64,000 nt of DNA. Origin: CAWAPS01 sp963783945. GTDB taxonomy: Bacteria > Actinomycetota > Acidimicrobiia > Acidimicrobiales > Palsa-688. The notes below the pieces were generated by a model that did no database searches, was not told the DNA's origin, and was given only the letters and a program-made list of their open reading frames with translations. The stretch is taken from positions 62,001 through 126,000 of the forward strand of contig CAWAPS010000025.1 in NCBI GenBank assembly GCA_963783945.1, read 5' to 3'. Position numbers and translations under genes: made by a program. Each line of letters starts with the position of its first letter. Position 1 is the first letter of the stretch. This document shows, in pieces, positions 30,710-40,561 of this stretch.

Positions 30710-32005
30710 GTGGATCCCGACTTCGGCCTTGAAGACGAAGGGCCGTTTTATGCTTGGCTTCCACCAGAAGACCGCCTCTGGCGGCACCCGTCGGAGAATC
30801 CTCCCGTACCGCCCGGTAGCAGCCAAAAATCTGATGACCCGCCCGCCGATGAAGCCGGCGACGAGGACGACGCGAATCCGGACCCGGACGCCCGTCATTC
30901 GCGGTTTCACCCCACTCGGACCTGGGCCGTGGCTCTGGTGGCGGGAGCGATCGGGGCCATGGTCGCTTCCGGTTTCGGGTTCGCCACGGGTGTGTTCAGC
31001 CACGACACCACCGTCATAAAGCCGGTCTTCCCGACCGTCCCGACCTTGACCGCGGCGCCGGCCGGCAACAACGCCGTCAACTGGAGGACCGTGGAGCAGG
31101 AGATCGCTCCATCGGTCGTGGCCATCCAGGTTTCGGGGGCGAGCCCCCAGATGGGTTCGGGGCTTCTGCTCTCGGCCGGCGGCGACACCGGCGAGTCCTA
31201 CGTGGTGACCGACCGCTCCCTCCTCACACCGGGCGAAGCAGCCGAATACGTCGGCACCATCCAGGTCACGTTCGTGTCGGGCGAGCAGGTCAAGGGCCAT
31301 CTGGTCGGCCAGGACACCCAGAGCGGACTGGCCGTGATCGCGGTTCCGACCTATCAGGAGATCCTGCCCCGGCTGGGTTCGGTAAGCGGGCTACAGGACG
31401 CCGATCCGGTCATGGCGGTGGGGGCGGCGGAAGGGGACAGCTCGGTCTCTCCCGGGTGGGTCAGCGCCGAGGATCGCCAGGTAGATCTGGCTTCAGGCGG
31501 AGCGATCGACAACCTCATCGCGGTCAACGCCAACATGCAGGCCCCTGACGAGGGCGGGCCGCTTGTGGACCAGGCGGGCCAGGTCGTCGGCGTCACCGTC
31601 GGTCTCAACCCGGCCGACCCTTCCGATCAGAACCTCCTCTTCGCCGTGCCGATCGATGAGGCGGTAAAGGTGACCGAAGAGATCCTCGCCGGCCAGCAGC
31701 CCACCCACCCCTGGCTCGGGATCTCGAACACGGTGGACCTGACTCCCACCGTCGCCCGGGAGCTCGGTCTGCCCGGCGGGGCCCGGCCCCAGACCGTGGC
31801 CCCGAACAGTCCGGCCAGCCGGATCGGCCTCACGCCCCGGGACATAATCACCTCGTTCGACGGGCACCAGGTCACCTCGGCCGGCGCTCTCACCGCCCTG
31901 CTCGCTCAGTGCCAGCCCGGGAAATCTGTGAGCATCTCGTTCATCCACGACGGCACCGTCACGTCGGGCACCGTCGTCGTGGTCAACGAGCCCGCCGGCG
32001 GCTAA
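30710..32005 (+). CDS. HtrA-like membrane protein with PDZ domain; catalytic triad lost
   Basis: 431 aa. The N-terminal FYAWLPPEDRLWRHPSE motif is common in actinobacterial membrane HtrA proteins; a membrane helix follows (WAVALVAGAIGAMVASGFGF), then a trypsin-like domain and a PDZ domain (TVAPNSPASRIGLTPRDII). All three catalytic positions are changed: Ser170 replaces His (VVTDRSLL), Gly206 replaces Asp (SGLAVIAV) and Glu281 replaces Ser (PDEGGPL). It is therefore probably a binding or chaperone protein rather than a protease. GTG 30710 is chosen by position; TTG 30704 is possible. It shares CTAA with the convergent gene. Confidence 0.85.
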   Translation: MDPDFGLEDEGPFYAWLPPEDRLWRHPSENPPVPPGSSQKSDDPPADEAGDEDDANPDPDARHSRFHPTRTWAVALVAGAIGAMVASGFGFATGVFSHDTTVIKPVFPTVPTLTAAPAGNNAVNWRTVEQEIAPSVVAIQVSGASPQMGSGLLLSAGGDTGESYVVTDRSLLTPGEAAEYVGTIQVTFVSGEQVKGHLVGQDTQSGLAVIAVPTYQEILPRLGSVSGLQDADPVMAVGAAEGDSSVSPGWVSAEDRQVDLASGGAIDNLIAVNANMQAPDEGGPLVDQAGQVVGVTVGLNPADPSDQNLLFAVPIDEAVKVTEEILAGQQPTHPWLGISNTVDLTPTVARELGLPGGARPQTVAPNSPASRIGLTPRDIITSFDGHQVTSAGALTALLAQCQPGKSVSISFIHDGTVTSGTVVVVNEPAGG

Positions 32006-33093
32006 CCCCCGGCGCGACGGCGCCGGGACCGGATGGCGGCGACCGCGCCAGTCACCGCCGCGACCGCGCCCGCCGTCGCGATCAGGGCGATGATCATGTT
32101 GTAGTTCTGGCGGCGCCCGGGAGGCAGGTCGTCCCAGTGGACCCGGGCGTCGGTTGCCACCAGAGCCTCCTCGCTCGTGTTCTGCGGCACCCAGCCGGCC
32201 GCCTTCAGCCGGTCGGGAGCGACCACCCACGGGTGAGTGGCGTAGGCCCGCGCTTCTACCGGGACGCCCTGGCGAAACAGCTGCCACCCCCAGGCCGAGA
32301 CCGCGGTGGCCACCCGTGACGGGAGGGTCAGGCGGGCCACCCCCCCAGCCAAGGCCCGGGCGTCGTCCTCCTGGATCCCGGAGTCTGGGGCCACGTTGAA
32401 GACCCCCGACAGGCGCCTTTCCCACACCAGGACCACGGCCGACGCCAGGTCGTCCACGTGGAGGTACTGGACCGGCCGGCCCCCGTCGCCCGAGCGGGGA
32501 GACCGGGTCACGCCGAGGGCCTGGTACAGCGGGCGCTCGTCGGTGCCGACCGTCACCGCCGGCCGCAGTATGGCGACGCGGGCTTCGGGATGCGATTCGG
32601 CCCACTCGGAGACGACGCGCTCGGATTCCGCCTTTGACACCGCGAAGGAAAATTCGGGGTTCGGCCGGAGCCGGGCGTCCTCGGTCAACGGGATCGTGTT
32701 GTCGGCCCACGCCCCGTAAACGGTGGCGCTCGAAAGATGAACCAGCGACTCGGCCCGGGTCACCGCCGTTGCGTCGAGCACCCGGCGCAGCGCCCGGCGG
32801 TTGACCGCCGCCGCTTCGGCGTCGTCGCCCGGGAGGCTGCCCCTCGCATCCGGCGTACGCCACGCCAGGTGGATCACACCCACCGCGCCGTCGAACGCCC
32901 GGATCAGCTCGGCGTCACCGGGTCCCGGCGATGCCGCCAGATCGATGGTGCGGTGCTCCAGTTTCGGTTCGGACAGGCTCGCCGGAACCACGTCGATGCC
33001 CACGACTCGATCCACGTCCGTGCGGGCGCACAGCAGCGCCGCTACCCGTTGACCCAACGATCCGGCCACGCCGGTGACCACAACGGTCGCCAT
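32002..33093 (-). CDS. NAD-dependent epimerase/dehydratase with C-terminal membrane helix
   Basis: 363-aa extended SDR. The Rossmann motif VVVTGVAGSLGQRVA is at the start, GVIHLAW follows and the SSATVYG segment holds the catalytic serine. The expected YxxxK is replaced near that place by EFSFAVSKAESE, i.e. Phe instead of Tyr, so sugar-epimerase chemistry is uncertain. A C-terminal helix (YNMIIALIATAGAVAAV) plus an Arg-rich tail anchors it to the membrane. ATG 33093 is preferred over 33111 because TAGGA precedes it and the fold begins at once. Confidence 0.82.
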   Translation of the reverse strand: MATVVVTGVAGSLGQRVAALLCARTDVDRVVGIDVVPASLSEPKLEHRTIDLAASPGPGDAELIRAFDGAVGVIHLAWRTPDARGSLPGDDAEAAAVNRRALRRVLDATAVTRAESLVHLSSATVYGAWADNTIPLTEDARLRPNPEFSFAVSKAESERVVSEWAESHPEARVAILRPAVTVGTDERPLYQALGVTRSPRSGDGGRPVQYLHVDDLASAVVLVWERRLSGVFNVAPDSGIQEDDARALAGGVARLTLPSRVATAVSAWGWQLFRQGVPVEARAYATHPWVVAPDRLKAAGWVPQNTSEEALVATDARVHWDDLPPGRRQNYNMIIALIATAGAVAAVTGAVAAIRSRRRRAGG

Positions 33094-33169
33094 AGTCCTA
33101 CCATGCCCCAATGGGGACCTTGGAGGCCAGCACCATCGCCGTCGTCATCAGTAGCAGCACCGGCAGCCC

Positions 33170-34450
33170 ATGAGCTCGCCCGACTGGTTCGGCTCGGGAG
33201 GCCCCTTCGGGGGCGGACCGCTGGCTGACCTGATGCGCAACCTGGCCCGCTTGTTCACGTCCGAAGGCCCGTTGAACTGGGAGATCGCCCGCCAGATGGC
33301 CCAGTTCGGGGCCACGGGCGGAGAGCCCGAGGGTAACCCCGACCCGGTCTCGCGCGTCCGGGTCGAGGAGTTGGTCCGGGTGGCCGAGATGCACGTGACG
33401 GAGGCTACCGGTCTGAGTGTTGCCGGCGGCAGTGGGTTGCTGACAGTGAAGGCCGTCACCCCGAGTGAGTGGGCCCTCCGCACGCTCGACGCCTGGAAAC
33501 CGCTGCTCGAGAAGCTGGCCGGCCGGATGACCTCGTCGCTCAACCTTTCTTCACCCGACTCTGAGGGACCCGACGCCTTGCCAGGCCAGCCCGGAGCCGC
33601 CGGCCCGGGTGGAGGCGCCTTCGGCGCCGGAGGAGGCATGGGCGAGGGGGGCGAGGACCCGATGAGCAAACTGTTCGCCAACCTGCCTCAGGTGCTCGGT
33701 CCGTTCCTGTTCGGGATGCAGGCCGGATCGATGGTAGGTCAGCTGGGCAGCCGGGCCATGGGCCAGTACGACATGCCGATGCCCCGCCCACCGGGCGACG
33801 AGCTGCTGGTGGTGACGTCCGCCATCGACCGCTTCGCCTCGGACTGGAGCCTGGGACCCGACGATGTCCGCATGTGGATCTGCATGCGAGAGGCGACCAA
33901 CCACGCCGTGCTCGGGCGGCCCCACGTCCGGGCCCGGCTGGACGAGCTGATCACCGCGTACGTGGAAGCCTTCGAGCCGAGCCCCGGGGCCCTGGAAGAA
34001 CGGCTCACCAGCTTTGATCCCACCGATATGGCTGCCCTGCAGCAGGCCTTCGGCGACCCCGAAGCGCTGCTCGGTGAGATGCAGAACGACGCCCAGCGCC
34101 GGATCCAGGTTCCGCTCCGAGCCCTGCTCGCCATAGTCGCCGGCTACGTGGACCACGTCATGGACAGCGTCGGATTCCGTCTGATCGGCTCCTACGGCCC
34201 GTTGACCGAGGCGTTGCGCCGGCGCCGGCTCGAGGAGAGCTCCGGCACCCGGATCCTCGGTCAGCTGTTCGGAGTCACGCTGGACGCCGCGGCCTACGAG
34301 CAGGGTCAGGCCTTCATACGCGGCGTCATCGAGCGGGCCGGTGAGGACAGTTTGGCCCGCCTCTGGAAATCGCCCCGGGAGCTCCCCACTCCCGCCGAGC
34401 TCGGCGCTCCCGGCCTGTGGCTGGCGCGTATAGATCTCGAAGATCACTGA
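33170..34450 (+). CDS. DUF2342 family protein (putative zinc-dependent metalloprotease)
   Basis: 426 aa. The N-terminus, with GPLNWEIARQMAQFGA and VRVEELVRVAEMHVTEATGL, is typical of DUF2342, as are FGMQAGSMVGQLGSRAMGQYDMPMPRP and the C-terminal LGQLFGVTLDAAAYEQGQAFIRGV. The family is annotated as metalloproteases, but a clean HExxH is not visible here; the nearest sequence is MREATNHAVL. In mycobacteria a relative (Rv3195) lies beside the UPF0182/Lon-like pair; here that pair is about 7 kb away. No clear ribosome-binding site precedes ATG 33170. Confidence 0.85.
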   Translation: MSSPDWFGSGGPFGGGPLADLMRNLARLFTSEGPLNWEIARQMAQFGATGGEPEGNPDPVSRVRVEELVRVAEMHVTEATGLSVAGGSGLLTVKAVTPSEWALRTLDAWKPLLEKLAGRMTSSLNLSSPDSEGPDALPGQPGAAGPGGGAFGAGGGMGEGGEDPMSKLFANLPQVLGPFLFGMQAGSMVGQLGSRAMGQYDMPMPRPPGDELLVVTSAIDRFASDWSLGPDDVRMWICMREATNHAVLGRPHVRARLDELITAYVEAFEPSPGALEERLTSFDPTDMAALQQAFGDPEALLGEMQNDAQRRIQVPLRALLAIVAGYVDHVMDSVGFRLIGSYGPLTEALRRRRLEESSGTRILGQLFGVTLDAAAYEQGQAFIRGVIERAGEDSLARLWKSPRELPTPAELGAPGLWLARIDLEDH

Positions 34451-34515
34451 CACTCGGAGATCAGCTACTCGGAGACCAGCTGCTCGGAGATCAGCGGCTG
34501 GCGGCGCGAGGAAGC

Positions 34516-36181
34516 TCAGCCGGGCGAAGGACCGGCCGGAGCGCCCCAGTGGTCCGGGCCGCTGACGGGGTAGGCCGGCGGCGCCGCACGCATCGAGCTG
34601 CCTGAGGAGCCGGCCGGGTTTGGCGCGGCCGCCGGCGGCGGATCCGATCTGGCCGGTTTGGTTGGGTGGGCCGGCGAACGCGACTCGGCGTCGTTCAAGG
34701 GGCGACGGCGGTCCCGGGCCACACCGATAACGAACACTGCCGATGTGGCGAGGACCACCACGGCCACCACGACGAACCCGGAGAACAGAGACAGGGCGAT
34801 GACCACCGGGATCAGCGCCCCCACCACCCACACCAGCTGAAATATGGACTCGAAGCGGGCGAACAGCCGGCCCCGACCGGTGTCGTCGGTCTCGCGCTGG
34901 ACGATTGCGTCGAACGCGGTTTTGGCCACACTGGCGGCCAGGCCGATCACCGCGGCGAGAAGCAGGGCGGCCGGACGGTGGTGATCGATCGACAGCCGGG
35001 TGGCCGCCACCGCCGTGGCCCCGATGATCAGGGCGGCCCCGGCCACCAGGCGCTTCTCCGATACCCGATCGCGCAGGTACGGCGCCACCGAGCGCGCCGA
35101 AGAAGTTGCCGGCGACGCTCGCCACCGCGACCAGCCCGTACCAGATGACAGGGGTGTCGGTGCGGCGGAACCCGAAGACGACCAGGGCGGTGAGAAAGCC
35201 CGCCACCGCTCGCATGCCGGCCATCGATACCTGGGCCAGACCGACCTCGGGCGGTATCACCGGCCGGGGCCCGCCCCGCATGGCTGCTGCCAGCCTCCTT
35301 CTGCGGCGCCGCGGCTCGGACTGTGGTCCCTCGTCGCCGGGCCCCGCTCCTGTCGCGTGCGATTCGGGCCCGACCCCGACGTCCAGCACCGGCACCATCA
35401 CATCCGAGCCGCCGACCCAGGCATCTCCGGTGCCGATCCCTACGCCTCGACCCGCCAGCTCCTCGTCCGTCCCGACGCCGTGAGTCGCCTCGATGGTCTG
35501 GCGACCCTCGTCCGGGCCCGGCTCCCGGGTCCGGGCCAGCAAGGCGATGGAGAGAGCGGCGGTGGCCGCGAACACCAGGACATCGAAGTCGAGCAAGGCG
35601 CGCGAGCCCGAGACCTTGTAGATGAGCGCACCGAGGGCGGCGGCCAGCGAGGTCGCGACTGACGCCCCAACCGCCAGCCTCGAGTTGGCCCGAACCAGGT
35701 CATCCGGCTTGTCGACGGCGCCCGGTACCAGAGAGGCCTTGGCCACCGCGTGCGTCTTCGAGCACACCAGGCTGAGAAAGGCGGCGGGAAACAGCAGAAG
35801 GGAGTGGATCCAGGTGGCAATCATCAGGCACGCCGCGAGGCGGCCGACCGAAGCCGCGAAAATGATGAACCGCCGCCCACTGCGCATCCGGTCGATGAGG
35901 GGGCCGACGAACGGCCCGACCACGGCGAAAGGTAGGACGGTGCACACCAGACCGAGCGCCGTCCGCCCTCGCGCCGCGTTCAGCGAGACGCTCACGAAGA
36001 CCGACCCGGCCAGGGCCACGGCGACCAGGGCGTCGCCCGCGGACGACAGGCTGTTGACGATGGACAAGCCGGCGAAGGGGGTCGAAGCCCATTTCGAGTC
36101 GACCGGACCGAGGCGGAACTGGTAGGTGAGAGCGGCTCGCACGCGCGGGTGGCGGGAAAGCCGGCCGGGCGAAGAGTTCAT
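34516..36181 (-). pseudogene. MFS transporter interrupted by a one-base frameshift
   Basis: A 12-helix major facilitator protein of about 554 aa when two frames are joined. The first part (36181 to about 35089) contains FAGLSIVNSLSSAGDALVAVA, FVGPLIDRMRSGRRFIIF and a long Gly/Pro/acidic central loop; it stops making sense after SVAGNFFGAL. The second part (35088 to 34516) continues with VAPYLRDRVSEKRLVAGAAL and helices to a Pro-rich tail. Skipping one base at 35088-35089 restores continuity. The substrate is unknown. An assembly error is as likely as true decay. The start follows TCTGGGGGCAAG. Confidence 0.75.
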
Positions 36182-36290
36182 CTTGCCCCCAGAGTAGAGG
36201 CTTCTCGGCCTGTGGCCTTGGCCACCCCCGGGCTCCAGGGCGCGCCGTTTTCGTGGTCCCGCGGCTTCTCAAGGGGGCTGGAGGGGCGCC

Positions 36291-36296
36291 GATAAT
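36291..36296 (+). promoter_or_regulatory. Predicted leaderless -10 box (GATAAT)
   Basis: GATAAT, then six bases, then ATG 36303. Confidence 0.55.
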
Positions 36297-36302
36297 CCCC
36301 AC

Positions 36303-37211
36303 ATGGCAGATCCGTGGAACCGACTCGGCGGCGACGAGAACGATGTCGTCCCGCCCCGCCCGTTCGACCGCCGCGCCCTGGAAGCCACCCTGGCTGCCGC
36401 CGTCCGCACCGCGGATCCCGCGGCCGGCCCCGCCGGGTCGGATGGAGGCGTGAACAAGGCGGTGGCCAGCCTCCTGCGGGCCGGGGGGGTGGGCCGGATC
36501 GGCAATGCCCCGCCCGGTGCCGCTGACAGCTTCGGGAGCGCGAGCACGGCCGGCGGGCTCGGCGGGACCGCCAGCCCTAGCGCACTCGGTGGCACAAACA
36601 CCGCCGGCGGCACCAGCAGTCTCGATGGCACCAACACCGCCAGCGGCACGAGCGGCCTCGGCGGGACCGCCCGCCCCAGCAGGCTCGGCCTCGGAGGAGC
36701 CACCAGCTCCAGCGCCGGCGGCCTCGCCGCCCCCCGCCCGGCGGGCTCCGGGCTCGGTGGCTCGAGCGGCTCCCCCGCCGGGCTTACCAGCTCCATCGGC
36801 CGGATCGGAGCTTCCGGCGTCAGCCTGGGCCAGGTGGCCTTCGCCGGCGACAACCGGGTGTCGGTAAAGAGCCCCACCGGGCGGGCCGTGTCCCCTTTGA
36901 CCCCCGCTCCCACCTCGATCGAGCGCCCGACCATTCCCCTGCGCCGGCCCACGCCGACTGGGCCGGCCGCACCGGTGGGCCAAGACAGGGCGCCCGGCCA
37001 AGAGCGGGCGGCCGGCAAAGAGCGGGCCGACGGCGATCCTGCCTGCACCGGCGCGCCCCTGGCCCTCGGGGAAACCGGGGTCAGCGGCGAAGCGGGCACC
37101 ACCCCGGCCCCCGTCCGCACCGTGGTTGGCATCGAGCCCTGGGCGCCGGGGGATGACGACCTGCTTCCTCAGGGCCAGATCAAGAAAAAATCGTTTCTGT
37201 TCTTCCGCTGA
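36303..37211 (+). CDS. Gly/Ser/Thr-rich protein of unknown function
   Basis: 302 aa, not recognised. The N-terminal 60 residues look structured (MADPWNRLGGDENDVVPPRP, RRALEATLAAAVRT, VNKAVASLLRAGGVGRIG). Residues 75-165 are Gly/Thr/Ser repeats (LGGTNTAGGTSS), followed by a basic/Pro region and a defined C-terminus (VVGIEPWAPGDDDLLPQGQI) ending KKKSFLFFR. No signal peptide or membrane helix is seen. Codon use is like the neighbours, and a leaderless -10 box supports the start. Confidence 0.65.
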   Translation: MADPWNRLGGDENDVVPPRPFDRRALEATLAAAVRTADPAAGPAGSDGGVNKAVASLLRAGGVGRIGNAPPGAADSFGSASTAGGLGGTASPSALGGTNTAGGTSSLDGTNTASGTSGLGGTARPSRLGLGGATSSSAGGLAAPRPAGSGLGGSSGSPAGLTSSIGRIGASGVSLGQVAFAGDNRVSVKSPTGRAVSPLTPAPTSIERPTIPLRRPTPTGPAAPVGQDRAPGQERAAGKERADGDPACTGAPLALGETGVSGEAGTTPAPVRTVVGIEPWAPGDDDLLPQGQIKKKSFLFFR

Positions 37212-37332
37212 CGGGTCCTGATCTCCTTCAGCGGAGCTGATCCACCGGCTGGGCGTTCCCGACGCCACCGGCGGCGCGCTCACCGCACCTGGGCGCGCCG
37301 CCTGCCGGGGATCAGACTGAGCCTGCCGGGGA

Positions 37333-37810
37333 TCACACTGGAGCCTTCACTACCGGGGGACGGAGGTAGGCCGCCCGGATGAACCTCTCCTTCGGGCCCC
37401 GCAGCACCCAAACCGACGCCTTTTCGTCGCGGGGGTTGCGGCCCAGGTCCAGCCGGTCCTCGCTCGCCGAGCGCGGCGAGGATCTCCGGGATCACATCGC
37501 CGTGGCTGCACAGAACCGACACCCGGTCGCGGACCGACCGCACGAGGCGGACAGCGTCGTAGCCCGCCCCCTCGGCCAGGGCCTCGACCGGCTCGACGTC
37601 GATCCCCAGAGCCGTGGCCAGCGGCACGACCGTGTCGACGCACCTCGAGTACGGACTGGAGAGGATCCTTTCCGGCTTGAACTCGCGCAGGATCGGGACC
37701 AGAGCGGCCGACTGGCCGCGGCCCCGGGCCGACAGGTCTCGATCCCGATCATCTCCGTGCCATTCGGAGCGCGCCAGAGCGTGAGCATGACGGACCAGCA
37801 GGACGAGCAT
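37333..37810 (-). pseudogene. SixA-like histidine phosphatase, frameshifted near its C-terminus
   Basis: Histidine phosphatase superfamily (RHG) protein of about 158 aa after correction. It begins LVLLVRHAHAL with the catalytic RHxH, then DLSARGRGQSAALVPIL, ILSSPYSRCVDTV and VLCSHGDVIPEIL with the second catalytic histidine. After LGERG the frame becomes Gly/Pro-rich; skipping one base near 37456 gives RLDLGRNPRDEKASVWVLRG and a natural end at 37333. The adjacent NUDIX gene suggests they form a split version of the two-domain mycobacterial MutT1. Confidence 0.78.
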
Positions 37811-37848
37811 GTCGCCAGTGTGCCATCCGCGGGAGGGGGATACCGTAG

Positions 37849-38265
37849 TTAGGCCCTGAGGGCGGAGAGCAGGGCGGCGACCACCTCGACGTCGTGGGAG
37901 TAGCTGAGTTGGGAGGCGGCCTGATCAAGGGTCACCCACCGGGCGTCGTCGACCTCGTGGGACCCGGCCGGGTCCCCGCTTACCACGGTCATGGCCCAGT
38001 AACGGACCCGCTTGTGCTTGCCGCTCCGGTCGAGATAGTTCGTCGACGGCAACTCCGGTCCGAGGGCAGCCTCGACCGTGGTCTCCTCCCGGACCTCGCG
38101 AAGGGCGGCTTCCTCGTCGGTCTCTCCGGGGTCGAGTTTGCCTTTGGGCAGGCTCCAGTCGTCGTAGCGGTTGCGGTGCACGATCACCACTTGCAACTCG
38201 TCTCCCGCTCGGCGCCACACCACGCCGCCGGCGGCAAGGACCGGCCCTCCCCGTTCGGTATTCAC
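37849..38265 (-). CDS. NUDIX hydrolase (MutT1 N-domain-like)
   Basis: 138 aa with a complete Nudix box, GKLDPGETDEEAALREVREE, near residues 43-62, which binds the metal and cleaves nucleoside diphosphate derivatives. AAGGVVWRRAGDELQVVIVHR and the C-terminal DDARWVTLDQAASQLSY fit the mycobacterial MutT1/diadenosine polyphosphate hydrolase group. It is placed between the SixA-like gene and ppk1 in one orientation; in M. tuberculosis mutT1 also lies next to ppk1. GTG 38265 has a GAGG-containing site. Confidence 0.9.
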   Translation of the reverse strand: MNTERGGPVLAAGGVVWRRAGDELQVVIVHRNRYDDWSLPKGKLDPGETDEEAALREVREETTVEAALGPELPSTNYLDRSGKHKRVRYWAMTVVSGDPAGSHEVDDARWVTLDQAASQLSYSHDVEVVAALLSALRA

Positions 38266-38308
38266 GCTGCCTCGCCGAATTCAGTTGGGTCCGGTCACGC
38301 CAGAGCCG

Positions 38309-40534
38309 TCACTTGAGCGCGCTGCCGACGGCGACGTCGGCGTCGCGCCACGGCTTCGAGCGGGCCATGGCCATCTCCTGGAACTTCTGCTGAGCATCGA
38401 TCCCATGGACCTCCGCGACCTTGTGCCACGACCCGTCGGAGGCCAGCTCCCACGCTCTTACATCATCGGCCAGCTCCATGTCGAGGATCTCCCGCAGCCG
38501 CACCTGGAGATCGGGAGCGGCGACCGGGACCACCGCCTCGACCCTTCGGTCCAGGTTGCGGTCCATCATGTCCGCCGAGCCCAGGTAGTACTGCCCGTCC
38601 TCGGGCAGGACGGTCGGGTGACTCTCATCTCCGAGCTGCCCGCCCGACGCGCCGGCGCCGAAATAGTAGATCCGCGAATGCTCGAGCCAGCGGCCCACGA
38701 TGCTGCGGACTCTTATGGTCTCCGACAGCCCGGGCACGCCGGGCCGCAGGCAGCAGATGGCCCGCACTATCAGGTCGATTCGAACACCGGCCTGCGACGC
38801 CGCGTACAGCGCGTCGACGATCCCGGGGTCGACAACGTTGTTCAGTTTCCAGACGATGCGCCCCTGCCTGCCCCGCTCGGTTTCCGCCGCGATCAGCTCG
38901 AGCATCCGGGGCCGGAGGGTTGTCGGGGCCACCAGCAAGCGCCGGTAGTCGACGCGCCGGCTGTACCCGGTCAGGAAATTGAACAGGTCGGTCAGGTCGG
39001 CCCCTACGTCCGGCTCGGCGGTGAGGATGCCGATGTCCTCGTACAGCCGGGCCGTGCTGGCGTTGTAGTTGCCGGTGCCTATGTGGCAGTACCGCGTGAT
39101 GCCGTCGCCCTCCTGGCGCACGACCAGTGCCGTCTTCGAGTGGGTCTTCAGCCCGACCAGGCCGTACACCACGTGCACGCCTGCCTCCTCGAGGGCCCGG
39201 GCCCAGCCGATGTTGGCCGCCTCGTCACCCCGGGCCTTGAGCTCGACCAGAGCCGCGACCTGCTTGCCCCGCTCCGCCGCCCGGATCAGCGACCGCACGA
39301 TGTTGCTGTCACCTGACGTCCGGTACAGGGTCTGCTTGATGGCGAGGACGTGGGGGTCCCGCGACGCCTGGGCAATAAAGTCCTCGACGGAGTCGGAGAA
39401 GCTCTCGTAGGGGTGCTGGACCAGCACGTCGCCCCGGCGGATGACCTCGAAGATGTCGGTCGTCTCCCCGTCCGGGCTGAGCAGGCGGGCCGGGGTGACC
39501 GGGGTGTAGGGCTCCTCCTTCAGGTCCCGCCGATCCAGGTTGAACACCAGCCACAGCGCCGTCAGATCGAGGGGGCCCTCCACGTCGTAGACGTCCTCGG
39601 GCCGGAGGTCGAGCTCCCGGGTCAGAAGGCTCCGCACCTCCTCGGTTATGTCGCGGTCGACCTCGAGGCGCACGGCCCGCCCGAACCGCCTGCGCCGCAG
39701 CTCCATCTCCACCGCCTCGAGCAGGTCGTCCGCCTCCTCCTCCTCCAGGGTGAGATCGGCGTTTCGGGTGACCCGGAACGGGTGGTAGCTCTCTATCTCC
39801 ATCCCCGGGAACAGGGCATCCAGGTTGGCTGCGATGACCTGCTCCAGGGCGACGAAGCGCTCCCCGTCGGGCATGGCGAGCAGGCCCGGCAGCAGCGGCG
39901 GGACCTTGACCCGGGCGAAACGCCGCTCCCCGCCCGCCGGGTCGCGGACGATGACAGCCAGGTTCAGCGACAGGTTGGATATGTAGGGAAAAGGATGCCC
40001 GGGATCCACGGCCAGCGGGGTCAGAACGGGAAAGATCCGCTCGGCGAACACCTTCTCCAGCCAGTCGCGGTCAGCGTCGTCGAGAGAGTCCCAGGCCACG
40101 AAGCGCACGCCCTGGTCGGCCAGAGCCGGCAGGACCCGCTGCAGAAACGCCACCCGCCGCCGCTCGAACTGCACCTCGACCTCGGCCCTGATGGCCCTCA
40201 GCTGCTCGGCGACCGACAGGCCGTCGGGCGCGGTGCCGATACCTGCCGCTTCCTGATCCTTTAGTCCGGCGACCCGCACCTGAAAGAACTCGTCGGTGTT
40301 GGTGCTGAAGATGGCCAGGAACTTGACCCGTTCGAGCAGCGGGAGAGCCTCGTTCTCGGCCAGGGCGAGCACCCGGCTGTTGAAATCGAGGGTCGACAGC
40401 TCCCGGTTGATGTACCTGAGCTCTTCCAGCGCACGCCCTGTTGATCCGTCCGAACCGCCTCGGTCAGCCCCGCCGGCCCGGCCGTCGCCCACACGCGCTG
40501 CCCCGGTGACCTCATCAACGCGCGACATCGCCAT
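38309..40534 (-). CDS. ppk1: Polyphosphate kinase 1
   Basis: 741-aa enzyme that makes inorganic polyphosphate from ATP. Domain order is normal: N-terminal (YINRELSTLDFNSRVLALAE), head (HPFPYISNLSLNLAVIV), then two phospholipase D-like domains. The autophosphorylated histidine is in GLKTHSKTALVV and YCHIGTGNYN follows; the second active-site histidine is in LEHSRIYYFGAG. SADMMDRNLDRRVEAVVP is conserved near the end. TACCCT lies five bases before ATG 40534. The first 35 residues are a poorly conserved extension. Confidence 0.96.
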   Translation of the reverse strand: MAMSRVDEVTGAARVGDGRAGGADRGGSDGSTGRALEELRYINRELSTLDFNSRVLALAENEALPLLERVKFLAIFSTNTDEFFQVRVAGLKDQEAAGIGTAPDGLSVAEQLRAIRAEVEVQFERRRVAFLQRVLPALADQGVRFVAWDSLDDADRDWLEKVFAERIFPVLTPLAVDPGHPFPYISNLSLNLAVIVRDPAGGERRFARVKVPPLLPGLLAMPDGERFVALEQVIAANLDALFPGMEIESYHPFRVTRNADLTLEEEEADDLLEAVEMELRRRRFGRAVRLEVDRDITEEVRSLLTRELDLRPEDVYDVEGPLDLTALWLVFNLDRRDLKEEPYTPVTPARLLSPDGETTDIFEVIRRGDVLVQHPYESFSDSVEDFIAQASRDPHVLAIKQTLYRTSGDSNIVRSLIRAAERGKQVAALVELKARGDEAANIGWARALEEAGVHVVYGLVGLKTHSKTALVVRQEGDGITRYCHIGTGNYNASTARLYEDIGILTAEPDVGADLTDLFNFLTGYSRRVDYRRLLVAPTTLRPRMLELIAAETERGRQGRIVWKLNNVVDPGIVDALYAASQAGVRIDLIVRAICCLRPGVPGLSETIRVRSIVGRWLEHSRIYYFGAGASGGQLGDESHPTVLPEDGQYYLGSADMMDRNLDRRVEAVVPVAAPDLQVRLREILDMELADDVRAWELASDGSWHKVAEVHGIDAQQKFQEMAMARSKPWRDADVAVGSALK

Positions 40535-40561
40535 GCCAAAGGGTACAACGGCGGTCGCCTG

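Noticed and set aside
33551..35088. Continuation of the MFS frame antisense through the DUF2342 gene
   Set aside because: After the frameshift at 35089 the sequence loses all MFS character and runs opposite to a well-supported gene; the true continuation is in the other frame to 34516.
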